Assembly (NCBI RefSeq): GCF_033807575.1
Contig: NC_084720.1
Location: 18,235,570 to 18,299,569, forward strand
DNA: 64,000 nucleotides
Direction of reading: 5' to 3'
DNA from: Cydia pomonella
Taxonomy: Eukaryota > Arthropoda > Insecta > Lepidoptera > Tortricidae
Part shown: positions 1 to 11,790 of the stretch, in pieces
How the letters are laid out: each line of letters opens with the position of its first letter
Numbering within the stretch: the stretch's first letter is position 1
Program-made: the position numbers and the translations under genes
The notes under the pieces: model-generated
Database searches by the model: none
What the model was told of the DNA's origin: nothing
The model's input: only the letters and a program-made list of their open reading frames with translations

Positions 1-221
1 AGTCATCGCAATTACGATTAGAGGTTACTAGAACACTATATTGGCGATAACCCATGTAAACCTAGGAAATAAATAAAATATCGAGTTAAAATGATCAAAT
101 ATATTCCAATATTACAATAATAGCATGCACGTGTTGCGTTTAAGATAACACTACATATACGCACACATAAATAAGAGTTAATACGTAGAATAAATTCGCG
201 CGCTACAAACTTACAATTTAC

Positions 222-368
222 CGGTGGTGAAATTCAGAACTAAAATTCTCCATACTATATTTGTTGAAACGCGCAGCAGTGACGACGTGCTTAACTGCAT
301 TTGTGAGTTGGTCGACTCTCGCGCATGTTGTAAGCCAGATTTGGACGTTTCCTTGGATTTGTTGGTCA
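222..368 (-). CDS. Possible internal exon of an unidentified gene
   Basis: On the minus strand this 147-nt frame is open throughout and is bounded by a CAG acceptor just upstream (369-371) and a GTAAAT donor just downstream (216-221). Its length is a multiple of three, so skipping it would keep phase. The 49 residues are rich in Q, V and A and contain an amphipathic-helix-like run (QLTNAVKHVVTAAR). The plus-strand frame over the same bases is also open but reads less like a protein. I do not recognise the family, and no partner exon is visible in the window. It could be a chance frame. Confidence 0.3.
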
Positions 369-747
369 CTGTCATAAGGTTAAAAACGTTTAATTTTCGT
401 TTTCAAGGATTATTTAAACAGTGATCCGAATATGTAATTGTTCAATAATAATTTTGCTTCGCTAATTGTTTTCCTTAAATCGAGGTCAACTTAGTATTCA
501 TATTTATAATTATATTGGTTAATTTGTTTCTTGTCAAATAAATTATAAAGTAACTCATTTGTAATTGTAATTATTGTTTGTGTAGGTAATAAATAAGTTT
601 ATACTCAATCCTAGACGAAGTCATAAAAGTAATAACGAATTGCGTAGAAAATAAAGAGAAAGATTTATGCCGTCCTCGATTTACTGAGTCGAAACTAGTC
701 GAAAGTAATGAGAAAACGACAAAGTATGTTGACAGAATTAAATAAAA
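369..747. other. AT-rich stretch, nothing recognised
   Basis: No frame, RNA gene or repeat of the window's families is visible here. Confidence 0.5.
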
Positions 748-1005
748 TAATAAATATTATAGGACATTATTACACAAATTGACTAAGTCCCACAGTAAGC
801 TCAATAAGGCTTGTGTTGAGGGTACTTAGACAACGATATATATAATATATAAATATTTATAAATACTTAAATACATAGAAAACACCCATGACTCAGGAAC
901 AAATATCCATGCTCAGCACACGAATAAATGCCCTTACCAGGATTTGAACCCGGAACCATCGGCTTCGTAGGCGGGGTCACTACCCACTAGGCCAAACTGG
1001 TCGTC
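748..1005 (-). repeat. SINE-A copy, near full length
   Basis: This copy defines the commonest repeat of the window. Read in SINE orientation it has a tRNA-like head with A-box-like TGGCCTAGTGGG and B-box GGTTCAAATCC, a body containing 'catgggtgttttctatg', an AT-rich middle, and a 3' end 'gggacttagtcaatttgtg' followed by (TTTA)n. The head lies at the right-hand end here. The head suggests pol III transcription; mobilisation would need a partner LINE. Confidence 0.85.
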
Positions 1006-1576
1006 AAAGAATTACTAATTTACTTTAATGTATATCGTAAGGTATTTGTGATCAATGTTTTTGAATAAAAAATATACTCTAGATTTTAACAATATTAATT
1101 TCGTGGGATAGAGGTTCATCATTTTACAAACGTATCTTAATTATCAGATCATAATCATCATAGCTTAAGACCACTGCTCTTTTTTGTGGAGTAAAGTAAA
1201 CACCAGTCCTTTCTTTGATGGGCCTTATGATTTCCTCATACGATAACTAGAAGCGTAGAGTCAAACCAAGATAAGTTGGCACCCTGCACTACATTTCTTA
1301 CAATTACTTTTCATATATAGTTATTTTGAATAAAGTAATAAATGGTATACTACCGTAATACCTAATTAACGGCAAACATAATGTTATTATTGGTATAATG
1401 GTCATAAGGTATATTTACACTTCGTATAATATACTTTGCCATAATTATTACATACTCTAAAGCCATAATTATTATTTGGTCTAACAAGTGACATCACATA
1501 ATTATTTTTGTGCCATAATTAGTGCAAGACATAAATGGGTTAGGTTAGATTGGAACTGCGAGTCCGCACAAACGAA
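1006..1576. other. Intergenic AT-rich, one half-MITE
   Basis: No gene is seen. Around 1257-1280 there is one arm (AGAGTCAAACCAAGATAAG) of the inverted-repeat MITE that is complete at 52,116-52,266. A short (TTA)n run ends the stretch at about 1581-1603. Confidence 0.5.
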
Positions 1577-2038
1577 TAAATTATTATTATTATTATTATT
1601 ATTATATAATTATAGGCGAGCAGCTATTTAGCTGATGAGCCTATGTCACACAGTGTCCTGTATTATACAGTTCAAAGTTTGTAAAGTCGTATCACATCAC
1701 TAAGTAACATCAGTCTAACTTATTGTTTAAAAGCCACTTGTCCAATCTGTTTTTAAAAACATTGACCGAGGGAGCAGTTACAACACTATCCGGTAAACGG
1801 TTCCAAGCCGCCACGACACGGTTGGACAAAGAATGATATGCAGCTTTAGTAGTAGTGGGAGTGCGAACTATTCTTAGGCTGTGACCTCGGGTCTCGCGGC
1901 TGATAGTTCTCTTGTTGATTATATCGTGAATGTCGGGGAGGTTGTAACAGTGGGTAACAATCTTAAAACACTCGATAAGGTCTCCTCTCGCTCTCCTGGC
2001 TTTGAGTGTGGGCAGCTTCAGTACCTTTAGCCTTTCTT
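1577..2038 (-). mobile_element. CR1-like LINE 3' end
   Basis: Minus-strand reading from 2038 to the TGA at 1710-1712 is open for about 109 codons. It matches the C-terminal tail of CR1/jockey-type reverse transcriptase polyproteins: RLKVLKLPTLKARRARGDLI, then FKNRLDKW just before the stop. A 3' UTR follows and ends in (TAA)n near 1577. It is 5'-truncated, has no RT catalytic core and is a dead copy. No frameshift is seen in the retained part. Confidence 0.75.
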
Positions 2039-3570
2039 AAATTGGTCAAAATTCTTTTCGTTGTCTATTTTATTATCCCCAAAAAAGGTGACGGAATGGA
2101 GCTTTTTGTATGAGATGAAATTTAGTTTTTATAATTTTTCATGTAAAATATAATCTATAGCTAGAAAGACATAAATAGGACTCAACTTTTTTATTTTTGA
2201 TCGAAGACATAGAAACAAGCGTGACAGAGTATTCAGAAACAAGACATTTGGACCCAACTACCTAGCAAAAGGATGGTTAGGTTAGGTTAGAAGTTCGACC
2301 CGCCGTAGAATTAAAAACCTTACATAAATGTGGTTCAGGTTAGGTATGACCTGCCACCCCCGCATAAATAAAACAATAGAATATATATTAGGTTGGGTTA
2401 GGTGGGATGATAATCTGTACTTAGTTGTACGGCCTGCGTACTACTTGTTATAAAAGTTATGAAAAACTTTACGTTATTATTAAATTAAATATGAAAAAAT
2501 ATGTTATAAAATAAATGTATTTATACTTGATAAAATTATATAAAATATTATGTTATACAAAAATATTATATAACAAAAGTCATTATAAATGATGTCTATA
2601 TACTACTTAAAAATTATATTACAATAGGCATTATATCAATGACAGTTTAGATGAAATCAAATAACAAAGCAATATAATCTTGTTAATATTGTTTGGAGCT
2701 GGTCCAGGAAGTAGTAGTGAAACACCTTATGTGTGATAGTATAAGAACGTTTATTCTGTAAAAGCCTGCCTATATATACACGTGAGGTTGCGCTGACACA
2801 AGCAATATGCGTTTATGTCGCAGTAAACCATAGTGTCACTGCTAAACACGGAAAGTGGCTAATTGCCATATTACAAATATCACAATTTAACAAAAGAAAC
2901 GTATAATACAAATTACATTATAATATATAATATTATATCAAATGGCATTATAACAAAATGTATGTTAGTTTTTTATAATTATACTAAGCATTACACACCC
3001 CGTTTACTTGACACTTGCACCGTCTGGGCTATCAAAATCGCTGCTAACTTATCTTGGTCTGACTCTAGATGGAAATAGAGAAAAGTATTTTCTAATACTT
3101 CACTCTCTGGTGATAGATAAATTAACCGCGTTCTATCATCCACTACTGTTGATTATTGGATGAGCAGATTTGAAATTCAGTTCACAACTGAAACATATCA
3201 TGTGTGAAAATTCTGACCTCGGGATGTTCATATTCTGCTTCTTCAAATACAATTTTTTGCGTTATTTTTCCCCATCATTTCGTTTATAAGCAATATAAAC
3301 GTTCACGAACAACATTTCAAAACAAAAGCACAAAATTTCTCATTTTAGAAATGACAAGCAATAAAATTGCATTTTCCTGTATATATTCTAGAATGTTTGC
3401 GGTTTCCGAGAAAATTTTCTCATAAAAATCACCATCTGACGTGTTTCCCACAGTAATTATTAGGAAATAAATTATATAACTGCTAGTTTTACATGCAGCT
3501 ATATAAATTTGTGTCATTAGAATGCAGTCCAACCAATTAGATGTAATGCAAGTAGCTATTTGATATGTAC
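2039..3570. other. Intergenic; short MITE arm only
   Basis: No supported gene. A half copy of the 52.1-kb MITE lies at about 3011-3070 (arm 'gtctgggctatcaaaatcgc' and 'aacttatcttggtctgact'). TAGG-rich strings at 2278-2300 and 2385-2402 are too short and irregular to call telomeric repeat. Short frames here lack any recognisable motif. Confidence 0.5.
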
Positions 3571-3871
3571 AGTCAGCTGCAGAGAGAGGTGACCCCCCCT
3601 ACATACAATCAATATATGTGCATATGTATGTCTATATGTGTGTAGTCTATGGGGGGTGGGGGGGTGTCACATTAGATTTGACCTCTTTTCTAATATCAGT
3701 GGAGATGATGTTTTATTCGAAATGAAGTGTCCGTTGCATACAATTTTGACACAACTCGCATGATACTTGATATCAAACGATATGGCAGTCGATCTCCAAC
3801 TCTAGATTGTCTCTGAATTAAAGAAAACAACGGATGTGTTACACGCGTGAATAAGTTTGCATTACGACCAT

Positions 3872-4144
3872 GACGACCGGTCTGGCCTAGTGGGTAGTGA
3901 CCCTGCCTACGAAGCTGATGGTCCCGGGTTCAAATCCTGGTAAGGGCATGTATTCGTGTGATGAGCATGGATATTTATTCCTGAGTCATGGGTGTTTTCT
4001 ATGTGTTTAAGTATTTATAAATATTTATATATTATATATATCGTTGTCTAAGTACCCTCAACACAAGCCTTATTGAGCTTACTGTGGGACTTAGTCAATT
4101 TGTGTAATAATGTCCTATAATATTTATTTATTTATTTATTTATT
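3872..4144 (+). repeat. SINE-A copy, full length
   Basis: Complete copy from the head 'gacgaccggtctggcc' to a (TTTA)n tail at 4121-4144. Both pol III boxes are intact. Confidence 0.88.
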
Positions 4145-4265
4145 ACCGCCATTTGACGTTTATTTTGTCTTTTTATTCGCTTGTAAGTATACAATTACTT
4201 TATTTTGTTGAAGCTTATTATATTGATGTATGTAGATAAAGCAACGTATGTAACTTTACATAATT

Positions 4266-4348
4266 CGGCATTAAAATACTCGTGTGATCCTTTTATGAAA
4301 CCCATTTCATTCGTTCATAAACTTACACTCGTATTTTAATGCCTTTCA
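4266..4348. repeat. Short foldback hairpin
   Basis: GGCATTAAAATACTCGTGTG at the left pairs with ACACTCGTATTTTAATGCC at the right, making a compact foldback of about 80 bp next to the repeat that follows. Confidence 0.6.
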
Positions 4349-4378
4349 TTATGTAGCAGTCACATAATAGTTTTTTAC

Positions 4379-4760
4379 AGTACATATGGTGCTACTTTAC
4401 CGCACTAGTGCGAAAATTAGCATATAACGTTACTGTGTCGAACATTCAAAGGGCCATATGTACTGTAAAACGTTGTACGATACATGTGCGAATAGGTAAT
4501 TCGCAAATCGTGTCTATTTAAAACACTCCCTTCGGTCGTGTTTTAATTTATCGCCACTCGTTGCGAATTTCCTATTTTTCGCACTTGTATATCGTAATAG
4601 TACATTACGATACAAGATAAATAGACACGAGTTGCGAATTACCTATTCGCACGTGTATCGTACAACGGTTTTCAGTACATGACCATGACCCTTTAAATTT
4701 TCGACATAGTTACATAATGTGCAAATTTTCGCACTAGTGCGGTAAAGTACCATATGTACT
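4379..4760. repeat. Head-to-head pair of the ~221-bp repeat
   Basis: Two copies of the unit that is tandem at 62.4-62.9 kb lie here in opposite orientation. The left one (about 4379-4600) is reversed; the right one (4594-4760) is forward and lacks part of its interior. They meet at 'gtaatagtacattacgata'. Diagnostic blocks are 'ttcgcactagtgcggtaaag', 'gcgaattacctattcgcac' and 'accatatgtact'. Confidence 0.7.
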
Positions 4761-5010
4761 GAAAACTACTAATATATTATGTGTATGCATTTACACGAAA
4801 AAGATATAACACAAATTCCTTCGTTAGTAGAGCGTGCAAGTATAATAATGACATTGATATGTTTGGCATTCCGAGTTTAAGTTTGAGGTGTTTTGAATAG
4901 TGCTTAGAATATTTATTGTAGAGTTTTTTTTTCTATTTTTCTCTGGTATATTTAAAATTTATAAAATGTATTATAATAAGTCTTATTTAGCTTCCGAAAT
5001 TTGAAAATAA

Positions 5011-5237
5011 ATAATAAATATTACAAGGCATCCTTACACAAATTGACTACTTCCCGCAGTAAGCTCAAGAAGGGTTGTGTTGTGGGTATCCAGACAACGA
5101 TATATATAATATAAAAAATACATAGAAATACCCACTCTCTCAGGAACAAATATCAATGCTCATCACACAAACAAATTCCCTTTCCGGGATTTGAACCCAG
5201 GACCATCGGCTTCATAGGCGGGGTCACTAACCGACTA
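5011..5237 (-). repeat. SINE-A copy, diverged
   Basis: Recognisable by the tRNA-like head at the right end (B-box reverse complement 'ggatttgaaccc') and the tail block 'acacaaattgacta' at the left. It has more substitutions than its siblings, so it is probably older. Confidence 0.8.
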
Positions 5238-5320
5238 TACTCTGTATCTTTAGGTAAATAAATAAGAGTAAAAAATCTACCCTCAAATGTCTCCTTAAGT
5301 CAGTGGCCAGCAAATGGGGA

Positions 5321-5673
5321 AGTACCTCCACCTTACAGAAAATCGCAGCCAAATAACACTAGACCCTACTCATAGTGTTGTGTTCCTGCCGGTGAGTAAG
5401 GTTGCCAGAGCTCAACGAGGGGTGGAAGGGGGTTAGGGTCGGCAACGCGCATGTAACTCCTCTGGAGTTCAAAAAAAAAAAAATTCAAAATTTAATCTGT
5501 TTATTTCAATTTTTTGTTGAGGTACAGTCAGCACTCAGTTATAATCTCTATATTTGGAGATTGTGTTAACTAAGTTTAGCCTTAACTAAGTTGCAGGCGT
5601 ACATAGGCTACGGATACTGCTTACCATCAGGCTGCCGTATGCTTGTTTGCCACCGACATAGTATTAAAAAAAA
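5321..5673 (+). repeat. RepB copy interrupted by ~120 bp
   Basis: RepB is recognised by 'ggaagtacctccaccttac', 'cggcaacgcgcatgtaactc', 'ggcgtacataggctacgga' and 'gcttgtttgccaccgac'. The order is intact, but about 120 bp of unrelated sequence including an A-run separates the halves at roughly 5470-5590. Confidence 0.7.
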
Positions 5674-6334
5674 GATGAACATATTACATGATCAAATAAT
5701 GTAGGTTGAAGTCAGATCCAGGCGATTTTGTATTTGGTTGGTTAACCAATAAATGTTATAACTGCTCCAAAATGTACAAATTGTTCGTTTAATTTTATAA
5801 GAAATATCTGAAGATATAGGTCAAACCGGTCGCCAAAACCAACATACAAACATTGCAAGTTAAATGAATAAATAATAATATAAGTTAAATAAAAGCATGT
5901 AAAAATGACGGCGTGCGTACATATCTATTAAAACTGTGTTAAATGCCCACAGACCGCATTCGGTAGAAACAATACTATCGCATTTCAGCGAAACATCAGT
6001 TTTGTTGAATACGAAATGATTCTAATTGAATTATTTTATCTGGACGCTGTGGCAACTGCGGTGTGAGTCACTCTTAGATGAAACAGACGCAGAGAGGACA
6101 AATCATACCCCGAATTTTTGTGTGCGGGAATGTTTTACGATAGCCAAAAAATAGGTAAAAACTGTAGAAAAAGAAACTATTCATTCCTAAGCCCGTTTGG
6201 AGCTTACTATCAATTTTTTTATTCATAGTTTGGTAACTATTATACTTACAATAAACAAAGTTATAAATACACGAAATCATTCATACACAAATCATAATTA
6301 CAAACTTACAAAAAATACTGTTCAAATACTATCC
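5674..6334. other. Intergenic, nothing recognised
   Basis: Short frames on both strands have no motif and no codon bias. No repeat family of the window is seen. Confidence 0.45.
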
Positions 6335-6500
6335 GCGATATTTCCGAACCGATACGGCCTTCAAGCTTTCAAGAAAAGAGCGTATTCCCATCTTAAAAAT
6401 CGGCAATTCACTTACAATCCCTCTGGTGCAGGTGTCCATGGGTGACGGTAATTGCTTACTATCCGGTGATTCGTCTGCTCGTTTGCCTCTTGTATCATAA
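6335..6500 (+). repeat. RepC copy, diverged
   Basis: RepC is marked by 'cttcaagctttcaagaaaagagcg', a 'cggcaa...cttacaa.ccctctggtg' core, 'ggtgtccatggg' and 'ctgctcgtttgcctc' followed by A-rich sequence. This copy has several substitutions relative to those at 46.4 and 62.0 kb. Confidence 0.7.
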
Positions 6501-7280
6501 AAATATACGAGTATCATGTACAAATTATGAAGAAGAAGAAGAAAGAAGAAATGACATTTATTCCATAAAGCATACATACACAGGACAAGAAGATGAAAGA
6601 AATAAGATAGAAAAATAAAGATAAGAACAACAAAACAAAAACAAAAAAACAACAGATATAAATTATGTACACGTTAAAATCCGAAAATTACATACTTGGG
6701 TCCAGCAATGTGTGCAGTAAGGAAAAGGCCCTGTCTCAGCATATTATGGAGTTAAACATTATAAATAAGCAGTATTTTAGACCTCCTTTATCCCCTATCT
6801 CCTCCAGTAAACTAGTAAAATATTTCTAAATATTGACCATAAGTACTATTTAAAATACATATAATAGAATCTATCGATATCTCATTAATTGACATCGGTT
6901 CCAGAAGTTTTCTCACAACGGGGACCCCTCCGATGGGGGCGATGTAAATACAGATATACTTTAGCCTACTGAGACTGCCAAACCCGACCAATTTCACCAT
7001 GTTCTGATGTAAATCCTGAACTTGACTTGTTCACCCGAGAGCTCACCGTACTCGCACGCACCCCAAATAAAGTAGACGATCTGAATTGCTTCAACATATT
7101 CAACTGTCAATTAGTTTTATTTTATTTTACGCCATTTTTAAAAGACTATCGCATCTATTCAATTAATCTGTCCGCCCGGGGCTCTTTTGATCAGACCGCG
7201 ATGTGTTCACAACGCGCAAGTTGACATTGCTACGATCCAGCATAATTTTGTTCTGTTTACATGTAATTGACATGATAGAC
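6501..7280. other. Intergenic with GAA-rich low complexity
   Basis: A purine-rich (GAAGAA)n stretch lies near 6529-6550 and an A-rich stretch at 6590-6655. The remainder shows no gene. Confidence 0.45.
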
Positions 7281-7486
7281 CAGTGGTGGGCAAAGTACGG
7301 CCCCTGGGTCAGCTCCGGCCCGCGCGAGGGTTTCATCCGGCCCGCCGCCGATCTTTCGAAATAATTAGTGTATGGCTCGCGACATAACGCTTTCAATTCA
7401 AAATGGATTTATTTTTCAGTTTCGACTCTCCTCGTATTTTTTTAAATTTTCTGGCCCCCGATGAAGAAAGTTTGCCCACCACATTG
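7281..7486. mobile_element. Non-autonomous hAT-like MITE
   Basis: The ends CAGTGGTGGGCAAA (left) and TTTGCCCACCACATTG (right) are near-perfect inverted repeats of the hAT type. The ~206-bp interior is GC-rich near the ends and has no transposase. No clear 8-bp target duplication is left, so the insertion is probably old. Confidence 0.65.
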
Positions 7487-8164
7487 GTGAGGACCGGTTA
7501 TTAGGTAAGACCGTCTACAAGCTCTTTGGTCGCTTCTAACTCTTGCGTTACACACATTCCACCTAGAAGCTCGGTATCGGTAGAGCAGAAGGAAGCTCTC
7601 CCTTTCAAACAAAAAATGTATAATAAGCTTGGAATAAATTAAAAAAAAGTGAAAATATTACTGCGTTAACTGGTACCCAAGAGAACTTCGAGTAGAGGTG
7701 GATTTTCAAAGAAAATTTTGTAGCCACACTAAATTTACTGCCATCTTTCGACACATGATTAAAACTTTTAGAACGCCATTTGACTTTGATCCTTATTATT
7801 TCACTAATTTGTGTAGAATTTGTTAAATATCAAATAGTGGCGCCTTTATACTTTAATACAAAAAATTATCACACAAGTCTGAGGGTTCCAGATACGTTGG
7901 TTTATTCATAGTTGAGTACACTGTATTGCAAATAATCAGCTAGTATCTGTACTGGGAACCACAGATACTACAACCTAATGCACTATGCCCGATAATGCTT
8001 TATATTCCGATTGTGTGCATTTGAACTGAACAAGGGAATGTTGAATAAAGTTGTGTTTTGTGACGCAACTATAACCTTTTTTATCGGGTACCTATCTCTA
8101 CTAGAAAATGAGTAATTTGCAATTAAAAAGTTGTTTCATAAAAAATGTTTACTCCTACCAACGT
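7487..8164. other. Intergenic, nothing recognised
   Basis: No frame, RNA or repeat of the window's families could be supported. Confidence 0.4.
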
Positions 8165-8486
8165 ACCCTTCTTCTTCCTCGCGTTGTCCCGGCATTTGCC
8201 AGGGCTCATGGGAGCCTGGGACTAATCCCACGATTTGGCGTAGGCACTAGTTTTTACGAAAGCGACTGCCATCAGACCTTCCAACCCAGAGGATAAACTA
8301 GGCCTTGTTGGGATTAGTCCGGTTTCCTCACGATGTTTTCCTTCACCGAAAAGCGACTGGTAAATCAAATGATATTTCGTACATAAGTTCCGAAAAACTC
8401 ATTGGTACGAGCCGGGGTTTGAACCCGCGACCTCCGGATTGCAAGTCGCACGCTCTTACCGCTAGGCCACCAGCGCTTACCTTAGC
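8165..8486 (-). repeat. RepD tRNA-derived SINE, near full length
   Basis: On the minus strand it starts with a tRNA-like head (GGCCTAGCGGTAAGAGCG as A-box region, GGTTCAAACCC as B-box). A body follows with 'gtcgcttttcggtgaagga' and 'gaaaccggactaatcccaac', and a 3' end 'gggacaacgcgaggaagaag'. This is a different SINE family from SINE-A. Confidence 0.8.
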
Positions 8487-8559
8487 GGGTACCTTAAACC
8501 TTAATCGTAGGTAGAAATAAGGAAATATACCGATTTCTATACCATCATGACTGAAGTAT

Positions 8560-8700
8560 CATCTGCACCATTCAATTAATCTATTGCTTATGAGATAAAT
8601 ATTAGAGGACCGTAAATAATTGATCCTTGTGGTATACCTGACTTGACTCATATAATAGAGGACCCAAACCAGGTCCTTGTGGAACACCTCTTTCTAAAAC
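8560..8700 (-). pseudogene. Reverse-transcriptase motif B remnant
   Basis: Minus-strand translation shows GIPQGSIIYGPL at about 8601-8637, close to the RT motif-B consensus (x-x-PQG-S-x-x-GP-L). A second, similar string (RGVPQGPGLG) lies in another frame at about 8665-8695. Stops and frame changes surround both. They look like decayed LINE fragments, possibly duplicated. Confidence 0.35.
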
Positions 8701-8984
8701 CACTGCAAAGAAAACTGCGAATGGAATAAAGTTAAAATCACGTTTTTATTATTTTCTTCCATGATCTACATTCCTGTTATTGAAATCGATCTTATTAATG
8801 ATAATCTTTAAATTCCTTGAAGTTTAATCTGTGTCCTATGTTCCTTCCCGTACTGTGTTATATGAGCCGTCAGAAAATACCTGGGGTGGGGACGAATTCA
8901 GAAAGGGAATTAAAATATTGATGTAATATGAATTCATTACTAATATTAGTGGAGAAATCTTAGTATTTGACAATAATAGTTATT

Positions 8985-9053
8985 GAGTCACTCCGCACCC
9001 TCGTTGAACTCTGGCAACCTTGTTCACCGGGAGGAACACAACACTACGACTAA
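8985..9053 (-). repeat. RepB fragment
   Basis: Contains the internal RepB block 'cgttgaactctggcaacctt', then 'ttcaccgggaggaacacaac' and 'tatttggctgcg' in reverse orientation. Both ends are missing. Confidence 0.65.
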
Positions 9054-9956
9054 TATTATTTGGCTGCGGTTTTCGGTGTTTTGTTTTTAAAAAAAATTAC
9101 CATTTAGACCAAATTAATATTCGTGACTTTGAAATATCAGGAACAGCTGACGTTCTTCAAGCAAAAACGTCACTTTTGACATTGAAATATCCGATCCATA
9201 TTGTATCTAGACCTAATATTTGACGTATCATAAAGTTCGAACCGGGCTGCAAGGCAAGCAAGCGTATGCAACCATAGCCAAGATGATATTAAATTTTGTT
9301 TATCGACAAGTGCCAAATGAAAAGCAAAAATTTAACAGGGTAACAAGGGAGCGAAAAGTCACGTGCTCATTTCCATGCACACTTCATGTATCTAGGCTAC
9401 GCCCCCAGTACGATTTACATATAATTTTGATGCATCAAATGCATATTCTGAATTAGCCTCGTGGAGGTTGAATGCCGCGGATTACGGTGAGACAGGCTCC
9501 AAGTGTGTGCACAGTGGTTCAGTTTGTAAGCGAAGTGGACAAAATTAAGAAAGTGAAAAGGCTTTAAAACTTTTACGTGACTGAGTTTTTGTTTTCATCT
9601 CCGTCACTTCCATTTAATACTTTTAAAAAGTAGGTTTTATTTGTAGGTAATATCAGCTACGTTGTTTGTGATAGGTAGTGTATGTGTGTAACAGGTAGAT
9701 TACTTTTGGTTTACTTCATGGAATATACAAAACAAACATACTAGACACAACTATCTAAAACAAAGAAATTTCAGTTGTACGGTCACGTCTGAAAATATCG
9801 ATACGTACAAAGTGCCAAAAATATGTACACACTTCCTTAATATATGGGCCATAAGGTCGTGTTTACATATTTTTGACACTTCGATCGTGTCGATGTTTTC
9901 AGACGTGATTGTACGATGATATATTTCTTTTTGTTTAGAAGCAAGAAAGTAACTGG
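9054..9956. other. Intergenic; fragment shared with 16.0 kb
   Basis: A segment near 9150-9210 ('caagcaaaaacgtcactttt') recurs at 16,080-16,115, which marks an uncharacterised repeat. No gene is seen. Confidence 0.45.
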
Positions 9957-10101
9957 TTGAGCTCAACGAGGGGGGGCGGGTTTAGGGTCGGCAACGCGCA
10001 TGTAACTCCTCTGGAGTTGCAGGCGTACATAGGCTACGGAGACTGCTTACCATCAGGCTGCTGTATGCTTGTTTGCCACCGACGTAGTATAAAAAAAAAA
10101 C
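9957..10101 (+). repeat. RepB fragment
   Basis: Begins at 'gagctcaacgaggg' and runs to 'tgccaccgacgtagtat' followed by an A-run, i.e. the 3' half of RepB without the insertion seen at 5.4 kb. Confidence 0.75.
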
Positions 10102-10182
10102 GCTTTGTGTTAAACAAGCGATTTATCTATGTTATGTCGATCGTGATAAACAACTATAATATTTAAAATAATTACGTACATC

Positions 10183-10300
10183 AGTAGGGCTAAAGGGCTC
10201 TTTATCATTTGTCACCATGCCTGTCACGTTCTGACTAGTATGTAAGTGCGAAAGTGACGCATGAAATGACAGGTGATAAAAATGCGACCTTGATACTGCT
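10183..10300. repeat. Foldback MITE, family I
   Basis: Arms 'ggctctttatcatttgtcac' and 'gacaggtgataaaaatgcgacc' pair. Related copies lie at 43,513-43,595 and 50,106-50,222. Confidence 0.6.
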
Positions 10301-10362
10301 ACTGCTGATAAAATTCAATTGCGTAATGTTTTATCTACTTTTTTCTCATAAATCGAATCTAT

Positions 10363-10570
10363 CACTATGAAGCTGACGGTCCTGGGTTCGAATCTCGGTA
10401 AGGGCATTTATTTGAGTGATTAGCTCAGATATTTGTTCAGTCATGGGTGTTTTCTATTATATATGTATGTATGTATATCGTTGTCCGAGTACCCATAACA
10501 CAAACCTTGACCTTATTGTGGGGCTTAGTCAATTTGGGTAAGAATGTACGTCCTATAATAATTATATAGG
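10363..10570 (+). repeat. SINE-A copy, 5'-truncated
   Basis: Starts inside the tRNA-like head ('atgaagctgacggtcctggg') and keeps the body and tail blocks. The middle carries a (TATG)n expansion. Confidence 0.75.
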
Positions 10571-11010
10571 TATATGAGTAATTCCTGTAATTTGTCTCTT
10601 ACTCTTATTTATAACTTTTTAAATACATAAATTTTGTCCAAGAATTGTGCGGTAAAGCCCACAGTGCAGACACAAGTGTCGCGTTACTCTCGCGATGACA
10701 CTCGCAACTGCTGCCGCTCTAATTGCAACTATTATTGCTGAGGAGAGATTCTCGGGTCAGTGACCCCGCGTCTAAGATTTGGATTTTAATTAAAATGTAT
10801 ATCATAATGAAATACCTGATAATAAACTGTGTTATAAAATATGAGAGTAGGTACAACTCAGGACTAAATAAATAAATATAAAATATATTAATGCACACAT
10901 AAAAAAAGCTCTTAAAAGAATTTGAACCATCTCGTGTTCAAATCTTCCTGCTTATTAGTTAGGGTCACTACTACCGACTAGGCTAAAAATGCAGTGTAAA
11001 CTCTAATATA
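10571..11010. other. Intergenic, nothing recognised
   Basis: No gene or known repeat is seen, except a degenerate tRNA-head-like string near 10,950-10,985 that may be a SINE remnant. Confidence 0.35.
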
Positions 11011-11300
11011 CACTCAAGAGAGAATGATTAAGACACGTTTAAGATCTTGGAAAGATCGATAACTAAACGACATGCCAAAATTGACGTTTATTTCGATTCC
11101 GCTGTGATTCCAGTAAGATCGATCTATGATATTTCTAACGTCAAAGTGACATTGGTTGCCCGAATCGAGCTGCTTCTGTCAATTATACGACCTACAAACG
11201 ATTTCTTAATGAGAACTTATCTAATCCAGAACTTATCGTTATCGTATCTCATTCTTCGAATCGGTCAGAATGTCAGTGCCGAGCTGGTGGTAGCCCCATA
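11011..11300. repeat. Family-E MITE, first copy
   Basis: The reverse complement of this segment matches 55,700-55,955 over most of its length. Shared blocks are 'cagaagcagctcgattcggg', 'caaccaatgtca' and 'gacacatttaagatctt' (here 'gacacgtttaagatctt'). The open frame across it reflects the repeat and is not a gene. Confidence 0.6.
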
Positions 11301-11408
11301 GACGTTATTTGACGCTATTGAGTTTTCGTTATATAGAGAGAAATTAATATTAATGTAAACCAACTATAGCTAACAAATGTTGACGTTATAAGGAAATGGT
11401 TATTTCGA

Positions 11409-11744
11409 GTGAGGTTATATGGAGTTAACAGCAAGGACGTGAACTACAAGGAGGTGCTCAAACGGCATCTGAGCGCTTGCGCCATAGACCCTGAGCATTG
11501 GGAGGAGCTTGCTGGAAGGTTTTCTTGGCGTTCTACCATCCATAACGGTGTCAAAACATTCGAAGATAACCGCCTCACTAGCCTAGACATAAAACGCCAG
11601 TTACGGAAAGAGAGACCTTAGCCCTCCTACGTGTACACGTTCAACGCAGCTGGCCAACTTTACTGTTACGCGTGCAATAAAGTATTTAAGAGCAAGTTCG
11701 GCCTGGCCAGCCACATTAGGGCCCATGCTAGACAACGTCCATAA
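11409..11744 (+). pseudogene. LINE ORF C-terminus with C2H2 zinc finger
   Basis: The frame encodes a LINE tail that ends in a C2H2 finger, C-x2-C-x12-H-x3-H (YCYACNKVF...LASHIRAH), then a stop at 11,742-11,744. An in-frame TAG at 11,619-11,621 replaces the lysine codon found at the same place in the sister copy at 53.4-53.7 kb (minus strand), so this copy is inactivated. The 3' UTR block 'gggtcgccgtcatcgg...gaggaggactatata' follows and is shared with the sister. No RT core remains. Such C-terminal fingers are known in several non-LTR families. Confidence 0.7.
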
Positions 11745-11790
11745 TGTGTTTATTTAGGGTCGCCGTCATCGGAAACGATGAGGAGGACTA

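Noticed and set aside
900..990. tRNA-like heads of the SINE-A copies as tRNA genes
   Set aside because: They recur with the same body and tail in about fourteen places and do not fold into full cloverleafs, so they are SINE promoters.
2278..2402. GGTTAGGTTAGG strings resembling insect telomeric TTAGG repeat
   Set aside because: Only two or three irregular units, scattered in ordinary intergenic sequence.
11047..11301. 84-codon frame
   Set aside because: It coincides with the other copy of the family-E MITE, and openness in both copies reflects shared repeat sequence.
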